Source: Cordia subcordata
Lineage: Eukaryota > Streptophyta > Magnoliopsida > Boraginales > Cordiaceae
Length of the DNA: 64,000 nucleotides
Assembly (NCBI GenBank): GCA_028554755.1
Contig: JAPTOF010000015.1
Coordinates: forward strand, 14,643,501-14,707,500
Direction: 5' to 3'
Position numbers and translations under genes: made by a program. This document shows, in pieces, positions 11,637-23,899 of this stretch (position 1 is its first letter; each line of letters opens with the position of its first letter). The notes below the pieces were generated by a model, which ran no database searches, had not been told where the DNA came from, and was given only the letters and a program-made list of their open reading frames with translations.

Positions 11637-13090
11637 TGTTGGGATTAGTATGCCTTAAACATTACTTGTATATGACATTTTGAATATTAATCAATGTAAT
11701 TATCATTTTATTCATTGGAGTTATGAGTTTCTTGCATATTATTTCTAGCATGTTTTTATTTATGCACATACAAAGGTCCCTTGACTTGAACAAATGACTT
11801 GGATATGTAGTGATACTAGACATACAGTAGGTCCAAGTCTTGATTTAGTCATGTCATAAATTGAGTCTATAACCAAATGGTAGCATTGGGTACTCTACCG
11901 GGATAAGGTTATATCGAGCGAGTTTCCTTGCTAAGGGTGATCTACCTAGGTCATTAACGGCTTTTCGGACTTGTTTCTCTAGTACGTGTTGTCACGCATT
12001 AGACAGGACCATTGTGAGTACGTTTTTCTAGAGACGTACTATCAAAGAAAGAAAACAAGATACTTATTGATACAAAGTGACCATTGCTTTTAATCTTGAG
12101 TATATGCGGATGAACTAACAAAGTTAAGATTTGGTGCTTTGATCTATTGTAGGTGAGATCTTGTTTTATTAGGATCAATAACCTTATATGTTGAGTGCCA
12201 AGTTCTAATTAGTTGGAATATGCATATGTAATATGGAATCTATGTGCCCAGTTGAGATTGTCCAATTAATCATCCAAATATAGATCTAGTAATATTCCCT
12301 TTATAGGTGTACCGTCATTTGGCTTTAGGGTCGCTCTTGAGATCATGGATCCATTACCAAGGATGTTTGTTAATAGGACAAGAGATGTATAGCTAAGATG
12401 CCATTAAGGAGATGATAGTACAAAGGATAAAGGACCGACTTTAGTTGTCGGTATACATAGAGGGGAATTATGGTGGATTATTTAGTTTGTCAAAGACAAA
12501 GTTCACATTCTTTTGTGATAAGCTTCTGGGTGACAACAATTATTCTCGGAGTATAACTTTGATCTTATAGTGGAATAAATCGGAGTTAAAAATGGTCATT
12601 ATGTTGTCTAGATTTGGCAAGGACATTTTTGGAAGACAAGGTTAATTGTGTCTTTTTGGTCCCTTTGTTAGTTGAATGACTTTGAGAGAGTAATCTTAAA
12701 AGAGCAAATTCCATATTTTGGTAGTAGCCTATTTGGACCAAAGCTTGGAATTGGGCTTGGGCTTCTTGAGGGTCCAAGATGACTTAATTGGGATTAAATG
12801 GTTTCTTGTTAGGCTTGGGCCTCTACATGGATTATGGACATGTGTTAGGCTTGGCCTAAGTCTTCTAGGCATATGCTAAAAAGTTACTACAAGAGAATTC
12901 AAATAGTACAAGTAACTACAACTTTCATAAGAGCTCAAGTCATACAAGTAACTTCCAAGACATGTGACAAATATTTACTGCAAAGAGAAAGTCTCCTACA
13001 TGGAAAGTTTACAAGGTTTTAGTGCCAAAATTTTCTTATAAATAGGCAAGACTGACGTGTTGTGTTTTTCTGTGTGTTTGTGTTGTTAAT
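11637..13090 (+). repeat. LTR of the TGTTGGGATT family (copy D)
   Basis: It begins TGTTGGGATTAGTATGCC and is collinear with the solo LTR at 34470-36223 and the inverted copy at 31114-32880: shared blocks include CAGTAGGTCCAAGTCT, GGGTGATCTACCTA, the CTCTACCGGGA phrase and ATGCATATGTAATATGGAA. The expected CCAACA end is not found; homology fades at about 13.09 kb, so the 3' end is lost or diverged. The sequence just before it (GTGGTTCGGCCACTAAGCT) looks like part of another LTR. Confidence 0.6.
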
Positions 13091-13189
13091 TGCTATGTTT
13101 AAGAGCTGTTCTAAGCCTTAGAAGATGCATTAACATAGTACATATGTTAGAGTTATGCTTAAGGGTAAGCAAATGTACATAGTTGAGTT

Positions 13190-14936
13190 TAAAGACAAAT
13201 TCTACACTAATGCATGCATATTTCTCATGTTTGGTGAAGTTAGGTCAAAAGCTAGGGACTTGAAGTGATGAAGAATTGATATTGGAGTCAAGCTCAAGGT
13301 GTTCAGGATGTGGAAGAAGCATGAAAGAAGTGTTTGGAGGCAACCGGGCGAAGAAAAGATCAACCAGAGCAAAACAGACACAAAGTGAGAAAATTGGCCA
13401 GCTTCTAACTTGGCCGGTCGAACCCTTCTCCCAGGGCCGGTCGACTGGCCAAAATAGAGAGCAACCCATTTTGGGCCAGTCGACCTCAAAGCCAAGCCGT
13501 TCGATCAGCCAAGGCCGCCGGCTAGATGCGTATGTTGCACTATTTAAGCCCTTTTCCAGCCTATTTTTAGCAGAATTTTATCCCTTTTTCACCTTCTATT
13601 CACACACCCACTTCTCACACACAAAACCCTACTTTCACCCACCTCTAATTCACACACTAACACACATACCCACTTGAAATTAAGTTGATTTTAGAGAATT
13701 GTAACATCAATTGGTGAAGATTACTCAAGATTGTAAAGAGACAAAAAAGAATGGAAGAGGAGATTTCTATAACCTCTTTCATTCTTATTTACTTCATGCT
13801 TGAGTAGATAATTTAGGGTGCCTAAACTTATTTAATGGGATGATTTACATATTATTTGTTGTGGGATTTTATTAGCTTATATATATACATACTTTGCTCT
13901 TATTTTGAGAAGCTTTATATCATTTCATGTTCATGTGTTTGATGTAATGCTTGAATGAGTTGTATGTATATAGATTGAGTTGTATTTGCTATAGAACACT
14001 TCTAGTCATTAGATTATGCATGTCTATATACGTGATTATGGATAATATGAAGTGGGCCGATTCTATTCATGTCCATGTGAGTATGAAACGTGCCTTATAG
14101 TGAATACATACTCAATTAATGCCACATGTTGATGCTTGAATGCTTCTAATGGCATAAAACAAACTTGTGCATTTGTATTGTGAATAGGACGTTATATTCA
14201 CACCACTTTGCCTTAGAACATGTAGGACTGTGCCTATTAGATACCAATCCGCTTTAGTGTCCCTAAAATGATGATGCATAAGTTAAGACTAATCTAGATC
14301 GAGTCCCCTTTAGCTTTAAATCCAGCTAATAGGAGTCTGAATAGGCTTAGTCGACCCTAGGAACCCCAAATCTTAGCTTTAAATCCAGCTAATGGTTTAG
14401 AAACTAGGATGGGATCATTCTAGGGCACCTAGGTAGCTTTCTAGTCCCTCCTATCGCCTTAGGTACATAAGGACCATGCCATTGCTCTAAGTGTGCATGC
14501 TTAGGGATAGACTTGCACCTAGTCCTAGGGTGTAATTAAGACACTAGTTAGTTGCTTACTATTAGAAGCCATATTTAGAAAGCCAATCCTCGAATCCCAT
14601 AGTAAAGAGGCGTAAAGTCACCCATTCACAAGTGTAGGTCACCCTATCATATTTTCCTTGTTTTAATCCCCTAAGTTAGCTTAGTTATTACCTTTTTCCC
14701 TTATTGCATTTATAGTGTAGTTCTTTCACTTTTTCCCTTAGCTCCAAAAAATCCAAAGTACATAAACATGTTAGCTTAGGTCCCTTTTGTTTTTAGGTTT
14801 CTTCTGGAGCACACTAGCATAGAAATTCCTTCACAATTCACACCTCTTTGTGGTTTGAGACCCGTACTTGTACACCCTATTCTACACGATCCGTACGCTT
14901 GTAGGTCTTTTAGGGCTTGCACCAAAAAGGCACACC
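13190..14936 (+). repeat. Athila-type 5' LTR (copy C)
   Basis: The right boundary is set by the primer site that follows. The LTR contains GGCCGGTCGA/GGCCAGTCGACC blocks (13410-13510), TTAGCTTTAAATCCAGCTAA twice (about 14310 and 14375) and a 3' tail homologous to LTRs A and B. Short ORFs on both strands at 13202-13677 lie in this CG-richer block and are not genes. The left boundary is uncertain. Confidence 0.65.
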
Positions 14937-14943
14937 AAGTTCT

Positions 14944-14961
14944 TGGCGCCGTTGCCGGGGA
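14944..14961 (+). promoter_or_regulatory. tRNA-Asp primer-binding site
   Basis: TGGCGCCGTTGCCGGGGA is, to my knowledge, the exact complement of the 3' 18 nucleotides of plant tRNA-Asp(GUC) including CCA. This is the primer site of Athila/Tat-group Ty3/gypsy elements. It fixes the end of LTR C a few bases upstream and the orientation of the gag-pol that follows. Confidence 0.9.
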
Positions 14962-14999
14962 GGCAGGGTGGTTTGCATTCTTTGCTTGTGTTGGATATC

Positions 15000-16610
15000 C
15001 CTTAGAAATCCCCTAGTTCCCCTTAATCCCGAACCTGATAGGATTGCAAGACATTCTAAGAATTTAGGAGATCTTCTTGAGGAGATGGCTGATCCAAATC
15101 ATCCTCCTAATCCTCTTATTCCCCCAATGAATCCTATTTCACCTCATGATCACCATAGGCATCAAGCCTAAGATAATTTTAATCAAGAACCCTTTAGACC
15201 GGACTCACCCATAGATGAGAAGCCTACTCTTAGGCAATTCTTTCTTCTCGAAGCTTTTGACTAATTTGGCTATTCAAATTCTGGGTTTGGGATAGACGAA
15301 CTTTGAGATTGAGCCTAATATGTTGGCCATGCTTCCTTCCTTCTATGGGAGAAACAATGAGAGTTCTCTAGAACATATTACTGACTTTGTTGAGATGACT
15401 TCCACCCTCCATGTTCCCAATGTCTTCTAAGAAGTCATACATCTAAGATTGTTTCTTTTCTCTCTTAAGGATAAGGGTAGGACTTGGTTGCATTCTTTAC
15501 CTAATGGTTGCATCACGTCATGGGCCGAGTTTCAATCTAAGTTCTTTCAAAAATTCTATCCCATGTCTAAGACAATTGGCCTTAGGACCACCATTATAAC
15601 TTTCTCCCAACATGATCTAGAATTTTTTCATAAGGCTTGGGAGAGGTTCAAGGACCTTCTTAGACAGTGTCCACACCATAGGTATGGCAGTCACGACCCA
15701 TTACAATATTTCTTTTAAGGTTTAAATCAGCAAAATAGGATGATAGTCAATGCCGCCTCCGGTGGTAGCTCCTATACCTTGAGAATGACTGAGGCATAGG
15801 AGAAAATGGAGTTGATGGTTGAAAATTTTTTTCAAAAACTTTGCTATGGATAGGTTTAGTTGAGGAGGTACTAAGAGAAGTGTTAGTGAGGTTGGAGTTT
15901 CTTTAGATTTACCCGCTAAGGTGGAGACTTTAACAAATAAGTTAGATCAATTCATTTCTTTGTCTCTTTCATCTCACGATCATATGACTAGATCGATAGG
16001 TTTGTTCTCCACCCCTTTGGTAGTTAAGAAGTGTGCATTGTGTTTCGAGTCGTCTCGTAAGACCGTAGCTTGCCTTTTAGCACCCCAATTTCCTGAATTC
16101 ATGAAAGAGCAAGTGTGTGCTACTCAAGGTTATTCTCGTGAGTACAACTCGTACTCGAACACATACAATCTGGGTTGGAGTGACAACCCAAAATTTTCTT
16201 GAAGACAAGGTCAGCACGAGTCTAGTTCACATACCCAAGTTCCACCCCAGCAGTGACCCTGTCCTCAATACCCCATAGGTTTCTACCATCTTAATCAGCC
16301 CCATCTCATTAGTGATCCTTAACCTTAGGCTTTACCTGCTTCTTCTAGTAGCCAGCCTCTTAGTAATGACATGATGAAGATAATGCAATTTATTTAGAAC
16401 CAGCAACAGGAATTAATAGAGAATAGGTAGCACATGGCTAGGATTGAGGCACAGTTAGGGCAGTTGGCCAGTCAGTTAAGCACTAGAGACCCCAGGAAAT
16501 TGCCTTCTTAGCCAGAGGTGAACCCTTGAGTCCAGTCCTATTCCTCCACTGATACCACTTATCCCTCTCAAGCCCAAGCTAAAGCCGTCACCACCCTTAG
16601 GAGTGTTAAA
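15000..16610 (+). pseudogene. Athila-type gag, disrupted
   Basis: The region opens about 100 bases after the tRNA-Asp site with NPLVPLNPEPDRIARHSKN, followed by IEPNMLAMLPSFYGRNNES and the retrotransposon gag core RTWLHSLPNGCITSWAEFQ and KFFQKFYPMSKT (15449-15718). A later piece covers TLTNKLDQFISLSLSSHD (15921-16202). Many in-frame stops and shifts interrupt it. It is the capsid part of the gypsy element that starts at LTR C and is not functional. Confidence 0.75.
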
Positions 16611-16613
16611 ATA

Positions 16614-17460
16614 GTGGATAATAGCGTAGGAGTTGACTTTGCAGTGCCTACACCTAGTGGTCTCTCCGAGTCTAGACCGCCACATAGTAGCCTTGTTGAG
16701 GGGGATTCTATAGAGGGTCCTATTAAGAGAGTTGAGCCTATTAGAGACTATGGAGAGAGTAGTACTTCCTGCTTACATTGGGAGAGAAATGAGCCCTTTG
16801 ATGATTCCTATGTGTCTAGAGGTATTACACCTAGAGTTCTTTTCCCATCCGCTTTAGAGAGGCCCATGTCTAGTGAAAATTCTAGGTTTTTCAAGATCTT
16901 AGAGCATCGCAAGGACTTTAAGGTTAATCTTCCCTTGATAGATGCGATCCTTTCTATTCCCTTCTATTCTAAGGTCTTCAAGGACCTTTGTACAAGAAAG
17001 CATAGATCGTCGAACATTCCTAAGAAGGTAAGGCTTACAAAGAAGATAAGTAGTATCTGTACTTTGAGCCTTCCGGCCAAGATGAGTTACCCCAGAGCTT
17101 TCACCATTCTTTGTAAGATCCGTGAGACTCAGATTGATCACACCTTGCTAGATTTAGGGTCCAGTGTGGATCTCATTCCTTACTCCGTCTATCAGCAGCT
17201 AGGTCTAGGTGAGTTGTCCCCTACACATGTTACTCTTTAGCTAGCTTATAGGTTTAAGTGTCAAGGTGTGGCAGATGATGTTATGGTCCAAGTTGGTGAG
17301 TTCGTGTACCCTGTTGACTTCATAGTATCAGATATGGATTCGAGTCATGATTCTAGGCATTCTACCCCTGTTCTATTAGGTCGCCCCTTCCTTGCTACAG
17401 CAAATGCCATTGTTTATTGTAGGTCGGGGTTATTAGAGATGAAATTTAGGAATTTGAGGT
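16614..17460 (+). pseudogene. Ty3/gypsy aspartic protease, broken
   Basis: The open stretch 16614-17240 ends in a retropepsin domain: MSYPRAFTILCKI, then LLDLGSSVDLIPYSVYQQLG, where DLGSS corresponds to the active-site DLG(A/S)S of Athila-type proteases. After one stop at 17238-17240 it continues in 17268-17460 with VYPVDFIVSDMD and PVLLGRPFLATANAI, the C-terminal half of the fold. A single stop splits the domain. It is followed in frame by a linker to RT. Confidence 0.8.
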
Positions 17461-17879
17461 CCACTATGAAGGTTGCCAAGGCGGTGAATAGGGCTAGTGT
17501 AGGAGGAAAAGAGGACGGAGAAGAGTGCTTTAAAGTGGATATGATCGATTCTTGTGTCGAGGACTTTGTAGAGAGAACTATGACTGATAAAGAAGAATTG
17601 AGAAAATTTGAGGAATTGTTGTCTAGCTTTGATTTGGAGACCTTAAAGCGGAAATGTGTAGCTTATACCTCATTAGTTGAGAGTTCTTTAGTTGATAAGT
17701 CACTTGCGGTTATTCCTTCTACTTTTGATTCTAGTGATGTCCCCGTTGATGATGTTGAGCTTAAGTCCCCCTTGGTTGGGCCTAGCCTATCTTTAGAGCT
17801 TAAACCCCTTCCCGACCATTTGAAGTATGCTTTCCTAGGCCCTAGTGAGACTCTTCCAGTTATCATAGCTTTCAACCTT

Positions 17880-19320
17880 TCGAGTGAGCATGAGGAGCGT
17901 CTCTTTGAGGTTCTTAGGAAACATAAGAAGGCTGTAGGGTGGAAAATTAATTATTTGAGAGGTATAGATCCTTCAATTTGCATACATCGTATTCACCTTG
18001 AGAATAAATCCGTTCCTTCTAAGAAGATGCAAATGAGGCTAAACCCACACATAAGCGAAGTAGTTAAGAAAGAGATCATTAAGCTTTTAGATACAGGCAT
18101 TATTTATCTGATCTCTGATAGCGAGTGGGTTAGTCCGGTCCAAGTAGTCCCTAAGAAATCTGGGATCACAGTTATAGAAAATGAGAGAGGAGAGTTTATC
18201 CCTACACATACTCCCATGGGTTGGAAAGTTTGTATTGATTATAGGAAGCTTAACTCCAAAACTAGAAGGATCATTTCTCATTACCTTTTCTAGACTAGAT
18301 CTTAGATAGAGTAGCTGGGCATAACTACTGTTGCTTTCTAGATGGCTATTGTAGGTATAATCAGATCCCCGTGTTTCCCGAGGACTAGGAAAAGACCACC
18401 TTTACTTGTTCCTATGGCACTTTTGCCTATAAGAGGATGCCCTTCGATCTGTGTAATACCCCAGCGACGTTGTAGAGATATATGATGGCGATTTTTAGTG
18501 ACACGATTGGGAGACATTTAGAGATTTTTATGGATGACTTCTCAATCTTTAGTGATAGCTTTGATGAGGACATGAGTCACCCCTCTTTAGTCTTAGACCA
18601 TTGTGAGGAGAAGAATTTAATATTGAGTTGGGAGAAATCCCACTTCATGATGAAACAAGGAATAGTTTTGGTCATGTAGTTTCATCTAATGGTATTCAAG
18701 TTGATCCAGCTAAGGTAGAATTGATTGAGAAATTGCATGTTCCTAAATGTGTTAAAGATGTTGGATGTTTTCTAGGACATGCAGGATTCTATCGTAGGTT
18801 CATTAAGGATTTTAGCCGTATAGCGCGACTTTTGTCTAGGCTCTTAGTATAGGATGTCTCTTTTGAGTTTGATGATGAGTGTGTTAGGGCTTTTAATAAG
18901 CTTAAATCTTTATTATCCTCCTCCCCGATCATCCAGCCACCTAATTACAGTCTCCCATTTGAGGTTATGTGTAACGCATCCAATTATGCGATAGGAGCTG
19001 TTTTAGGTCAAATGAGGGATAAGTTGCCTCATGTTGTGTATTATGCTAGTAAGACTCTTGACAAAACCCAAAAGAACCATATTACCACAAAAAAAGAACT
19101 TCTAGCAGTTGTCTTCTCCCTCGACAAGTTTAGGTCATACATCTTAGGGTCTAAAATGATTTTCTACACTGATCATACAGTGTTGAGTTATTTTTTTTGT
19201 TGTATAAGAAATAGTCTAAGCCCTGCTTGATTAGGTGGTTGCTCCTTTTTCAAGAGTTTGACATTGAAATCTGGGATAAGAAGGGTAGTAAAAACTTATT
19301 TGTGGATCACCTTTTCCATC
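17880..19320 (+). pseudogene. Ty3/gypsy reverse transcriptase-RNase H, broken
   Basis: RT begins within the ORF 17268-18293 (GIDPSICIHRIHLE, then VSPVQVVPKKSG, GWKVCIDYRKLN). It is broken by stops at about 18292-18480, then continues with the catalytic motif IFMDDFSIFSD (18482-18679; the FMDD box equivalent to YxDD) and the thumb (HAGFYRRFIKDFSRIA). RNase H follows at 18967-19230 (ASKTLDKTQKNH, KKELLAVVFSLDKFRSYI, FYTDHTVLSYF). Domain order is correct for gypsy. At least four stops or frame changes make it inactive. Confidence 0.85.
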
Positions 19321-19492
19321 TTGTTAATGAGTCTTCTAAAGATCCATCTCCTTTTCATGATTCCTTTCCCGATCAGCAATTGTTTGCCGTCTCTTATCAC
19401 ACACATTGGTTTGCTCACATTGTCAATTATCTTGCCACAGGGCATTTTTCCTCCCATTAGAAGAATAGAGAGAGATAGGTTCCTAGCACAGA

Positions 19493-20699
19493 ATGAGACG
19501 TTTCTTTTGGGATGATCCTTATCTTTTCAAAATGTGTGTGAATCAAATGATTCATCGGTATGTGCCTAAAGACGAGTTTGAGAGCATATTGAGCATGTGT
19601 CACGATGGGGGGTATGGAGGTCATTTTAATAGAAAGAAGACCTATGTGAAGGTCCTGCAATGTGGATTATTTTGGCCCACTCTCTTTAGTGATGCCCAAG
19701 AGTATTGTAAAAAGTGTGTTAGATGTCAACAATCCGGGTCTATCTCTAGGAGAAACACAATGCCTTTATCCCTTATTCTTCTATGTAAGTTGTTTAATGT
19801 TTGAGGTATAGATTTCATGGGACCATTTCCACATTCCTTTAGGTATCAATACATTTTAGTGGCCGTTGACTATGTGTCCAAATAGATTGAGGTTATTCCC
19901 ACACACACTAACGACCATCAGGTAGTGGTGAAATTCATTAAGGAGAACATCTTCTCTAGATTTAGAGTCCCTAGGGTTTTGATTAGCGATGGGTGTTTGC
20001 ATTTTCGCCATAAGACTTTAAAGGTCTTGTTGAGGAGATATTCGATTATCCATAAGGTTGCTACCCCTTATCACCCGCAAACTAGTGGACAAGTAGAGGT
20101 GTCCAATAGGGAGATCAAGCACATTTTAGAGAAAACGATTAGGCCCGATAGGATATATTGGTCTATTAGATTGAATAATGCTTTGTAGGCCTACCGTACC
20201 ACTTTTAAGACTTCCATTGATATGTCTCCGAATAGATTGGTTTATGAGAAAGCTTGTCACTTGCTAGTAGAACTTGAGCATAGGGCTTATTAGGCCATCA
20301 AGGCCTTAAATTTTGATTTGGCAAGAACGGGTAAGAAAAGAAGCTTGACCTAGCAGAGTTAGAGGAACTTAGATTTGAGGCGTATGAGAACGCCAAACTT
20401 TATAAAGATAGGATGAATAGAATTCATGATAGACATATTCTTAAGAAATCTTTTTTTTTTCCTTCAATAAAGTTTGGTTGTCTAACTCACGTTTAAAACT
20501 TTTTCCAGGTAAGCTCAAGTCAAGATGGGATGGTCCGTATGAAGTATTGATATCTTACCCTTCTAGAGCAGTCAAGATCAAGGACTTGAAAGATGGTCGA
20601 GAGTCAACAGTGAATAGGCAACACCTGAAGCATGAATATGATTCGAGCATGGCTCTTGTGGAAGTTTTAATGCTTCAAGATCCCGTATATGGAGGTTGA
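19493..20699 (+). pseudogene. Ty3/gypsy integrase, broken
   Basis: The zinc-binding HHCC region is visible (CHDGGYGGHFNRKKT and CKKCVRCQQSG, 19493-19804). The core has DFMGPF around 19815, then [10 protein letters not shown] and [19 protein letters not shown] (19925-20188), giving a D,D,E triad across a stop. The C-terminal domain is at 20478-20699 (GKLKSRWDGPYEVLI, NRQHLKHEY). Stops at about 19801, 20187 and 20290 inactivate it. No chromodomain is evident, in line with Athila elements. Confidence 0.85.
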
Positions 20700-21344
20700 A
20701 GATGAGTTGGTGATCTCCTGGCTGACGGTGTGGTGGTTAGCGCTACTAGGAGGTAACCTAGGTTAAATTTTGCAATTTTGCACTTGTTTCATTTTCCTTT
20801 CTTTCGTTTTCTTTCTTCCTTTTTCACCCAACACCAAAATGTTGAATCCCGATCCTTTGTCCCATAAGATACACCGTTGCTTATTATTGCACATGCCAAT
20901 GTAAACTTGCATAGGCAATGCCACTAACCTTGTTTTCTTGGTGAGTGTTTGTGAATTGTGAGTCTCAGGGTTAGTAGTATGGTGATTTATCACTGGCATA
21001 GAGAATTTTGAAGACAATGCAAGGTTGTATCTATCCTTTCTCCACTTGTTTCCCATGTTTTTACCCCATCCCTACTACCCTTACTTGCTTTATGGTGCCA
21101 ATTTGCTTGTTTATGTGCCTTACTCTATTTATTTGAGGACAAACAAAGTTTAGGTTTGGGAGTATGGGGGTTTGGTTTTACTGTTTTGTGTTTCTTATGA
21201 TAGATTGCATTATTTGGTTGAAAATAGTGAAAATTTTTCAATTTTGATGCATGTAAAGTTGTTTATTTCTTGGTTGATCATTGTGTTGGCTATTTTGATT
21301 TACTCTATTGATTGGTATACATGAGTAGCATTATAGGGGAATGA
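20700..21344 (+). other. 3' non-coding end of the gypsy element
   Basis: About 440 bases after the integrase a GAGGACAAACAAAGTTTAGG / TTTGGGAGTATGGGGG stretch (21135-21171) resembles the polypurine region that precedes Athila/Tat 3' LTRs. I cannot align the sequence after it with LTR C, so the 3' LTR appears lost or truncated by the LINE that begins near 21345. No env-like ORF is seen. Confidence 0.5.
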
Positions 21345-21983
21345 ATGGATTGGACTGAAAACCGAGTCTCGGAGGGGATGCCCTTGAATGGCACATGGAA
21401 TTGGCCTATCAATTTACTATATTTGTACCCTCCAAACTTTGATCTTGTTGTGGAAACACCTAACACATTTGCTTGGACTTTTTCAGCTAATGGAGAATTC
21501 TTTTCCAAACATACTTGGGAGCATATTCATAAGAAATAAAGGTTTACACGAGCAGTTTGGGCAGTTTTACTACTAATTTTTTTTACCAAATCAATTTTAG
21601 TAGTTTATAATTTTATAAAGCCAAGATTGCCCAAAATAATAGAAAAGTCAACTGTTTCAGTTAGTACATTTTTTAACGGTTTGGGCAGTTTTAGAATTTG
21701 GTTGTCGCACACTTAGTATGTAACGTAATCTTATTAATTTAGCAATAATTTCCTAAACTATTACAAGTCCAATAGTTCAATACATCAACATTTCTTAGCC
21801 ATCAAGAGCTCATTTTTATTTTATTCATTTGTTATTTTGTTTGGAGCACAAACTTAAAGCCTAAAGAGAATATCGTAAGAGTGAATAGTGAAGACTAAGA
21901 AAGCAATGCCTATACGAGTATGCGTTAAAAGAAACAAATACTAAGTATGTCTCATTAACTATGTATACCTTTATATATGTATG

Positions 21984-22026
<43 letters not shown>

Positions 22027-22774
22027 GTTCGGTTTGGCCACTGTTTTTATTCCTAAAACCAAAAACTAAACCGCCCATTTTGGTTTCTAAAAATTGAAGC
22101 CATGATTGATTGAACCACTCTAAAAACCACTAGTTTATGGGCAATTCGATTATGTGTTATCAGTTTTTTGGCTTTTGTGGTTTTATGTTCATCCTTAATA
22201 AGAAAGGGAATAAGATCAAATGGCACACTTTGGTTTGGCACAAAGGATATAATCCTAGACATGGGTTCATTTGTTACCTTGCATTTCAAGACTGATTGAG
22301 TAGAAAATTCAAAATTTTTAGTTGGGGTCTTAGCACCAGTTCTTCTTATAATTTTTGTCGTATGGGCTGTGAAACAAGAGAATGGTTTTTCTTTGTGTGT
22401 AGCTTTACAAGAAGAATTTGGAGGCAATGTCTCAAGCTCACCAAGATTCCAGAAAATTTGATTGTTTGGGATGATACCATTGGTTATATCACACCATTTG
22501 CACTTGAGAAGCATTTGAAGACAACAATATTGAAGCATCTCTTTGGAGCATCCATTTATCATATTTCGACTGAAAAGAATTGACGTATTTTCGGCTATGA
22601 AGTCAAATCTGAAGAGCATATCTTTAATGCTATCTTTAATGATGTTAGGGCAAAAGTTTCTTTTGGTAGAAAATTCACTTCCTTTGTTTGAACAAACCAT
22701 TTGTAAATTATGGAAATTAGATGACATTCTTGTATAGGGCAATAAAAAACCTCACTTACTCTAGAAAAAAAAAA
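21345..22774 (+). pseudogene. LINE ORF2 3' end (zf-RVT), split by an hAT element
   Basis: The first part (21345-21536) reads WNWPINLLYLYPP, DLVVETPNTFAWTF and SANGEFFSKHTWE, the segment of plant L1-type LINEs just before the zinc-binding reverse-transcriptase-associated domain (zf-RVT). After the inserted element it resumes at about 22206: KWHTLVWHKGYNPRHGFICY, CETREWFFFVCSFTRRIWRQ and YHISTEKN. An A-run at 22765-22774 marks the 3' tail. Internal stops and the lack of upstream endonuclease/RT show a 5'-truncated dead copy, normal for LINEs. The 229-codon minus-strand ORF over it is a shadow. Confidence 0.8.
21537..22197. mobile_element. Non-autonomous hAT element inside the LINE
   Basis: This 661-bp insertion is flanked by a perfect 8-bp target duplication ATAAGAAA (21529-21536 and 22198-22205). 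Left end TAAAGGTTTACACGAGC and inverted right end TAAGGATGAACATAAAA form imperfect terminal inverted repeats of the Ac-like TAGGG(A/T)GT-type. Subterminal CAGTTTGGGCAGTTTT motifs recur and an (AT)n tract lies at about 21989-22021. No transposase. Removing it makes the two LINE parts contiguous. Confidence 0.85.
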
Positions 22775-22909
22775 TGTAAGAAATGTATATAGCCAACCAT
22801 TATTTAGTTAGTTTTGGGCATGAAAGCTATAGAATTAGCCATCGTCACTTTGTTGAGAGATTAACAATTATAGGAAATGTCTTTGGTAATTGTTATTGCT
22901 CGACATAAA

Positions 22910-23890
22910 TTGAGTTCTCTAATCTCTCTCACCGTCTCTCTCTCTCTCTCACACACACACACTCTTTTTCTCCAAAGATGACAACTCAAAAAGTTAATGT
23001 CATTTATTGAGATGGCATCATCCTGACAAAAGTATTTATTACTATTTAGATGAAGTTTTGGCTTTTTGGAGTTACTTCGGCTTTTGTATTGTACCGACCT
23101 ACTTTTTGCATCATACTTGATTAGTTTATTTCTACTTATTAAAGAGGCATTATAGAATACTTGGTGGCTACCAACAAAAAAATTATTTTTCATGTGCTTT
23201 ATGCAATCTGTAACTTATATATATATATATTTCTTTGTTTACTTAGTACCCAATATAATAGTAGATAAAAAAACTAAACCTTCTTTTAGTTTTTTTCCCT
23301 ATTGTTAATTTTCTTTGAGCCCATTGTTGTTTTATTCTTTCTAGTTTTCTTAACTCATACTATTTTGAGGCCAAACTAATGTTTTTCCTACAAACTTCAT
23401 CTGATTTATGCTCCTTTATAGAATAGGAAGCATATATTAATTAAGAGGTTAAACATATATACAATTTTAGACACAAAAAAATTGTATTGGTCACTAAAAT
23501 ATAATATGCATAATTCATCAAGTAGCTTCTGTTATACTATCTAATTGGCTGTTATATAAGTTAACCTATTCACTTGTTTATGGAATATATTAACTGAAAT
23601 GATGTACAAAGTTTGTGCCATATGCTTTCTCTAACATGTTTTCATGGAATGCATAGAAACATATTCAATGCATGTAGATGGCGTGACTAACTATTTTTAA
23701 GAAAAGGTATTAAACACTTTCGTTTCTAGGCTTTAGTTTTTTTCCCTAAAAAAACTAAAGTTTGTCACACGAGCGACAAAAAGTATTAACAAAAGCTCAA
23801 TAACCTTTAATGATAACATGGATGGATTCATATATTTAAATATATTAAAAAGATCGTTAATACGAGACTGCTTGTGTAAAGCGTCATTCT
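22910..23890 (+). pseudogene. YUCCA intron-1 relic (copy Z)
   Basis: No open frame. The stretch is alignable by eye with two other places: intron 1 of the intact YUCCA gene (about 25980-26260) and the relic at 48260-48960. Shared ordered blocks include a CT-rich run followed by CCAAAGATGACAA, GGAGTTACTTC/GGAGCTACTTC, ATTAAAGAGGCA, TTTTTCATGTGCTTTA and AATAACCTTT. It therefore looks like a decayed YUCCA duplicate of which only intron sequence is recognisable. The match is visual, not computed. Confidence 0.5.
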
Positions 23891-23899
23891 TGTTGACTT

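Noticed and set aside
13202..13677. Overlapping ORFs on both strands
   Set aside because: They lie in the CG-richer, repetitive part of an Athila-type LTR; no protein family is recognisable.
22053..22742. 229-codon ORF on the minus strand
   Set aside because: It is the antisense shadow of the LINE zf-RVT region and spans the hAT border; the plus strand carries the recognisable motifs.
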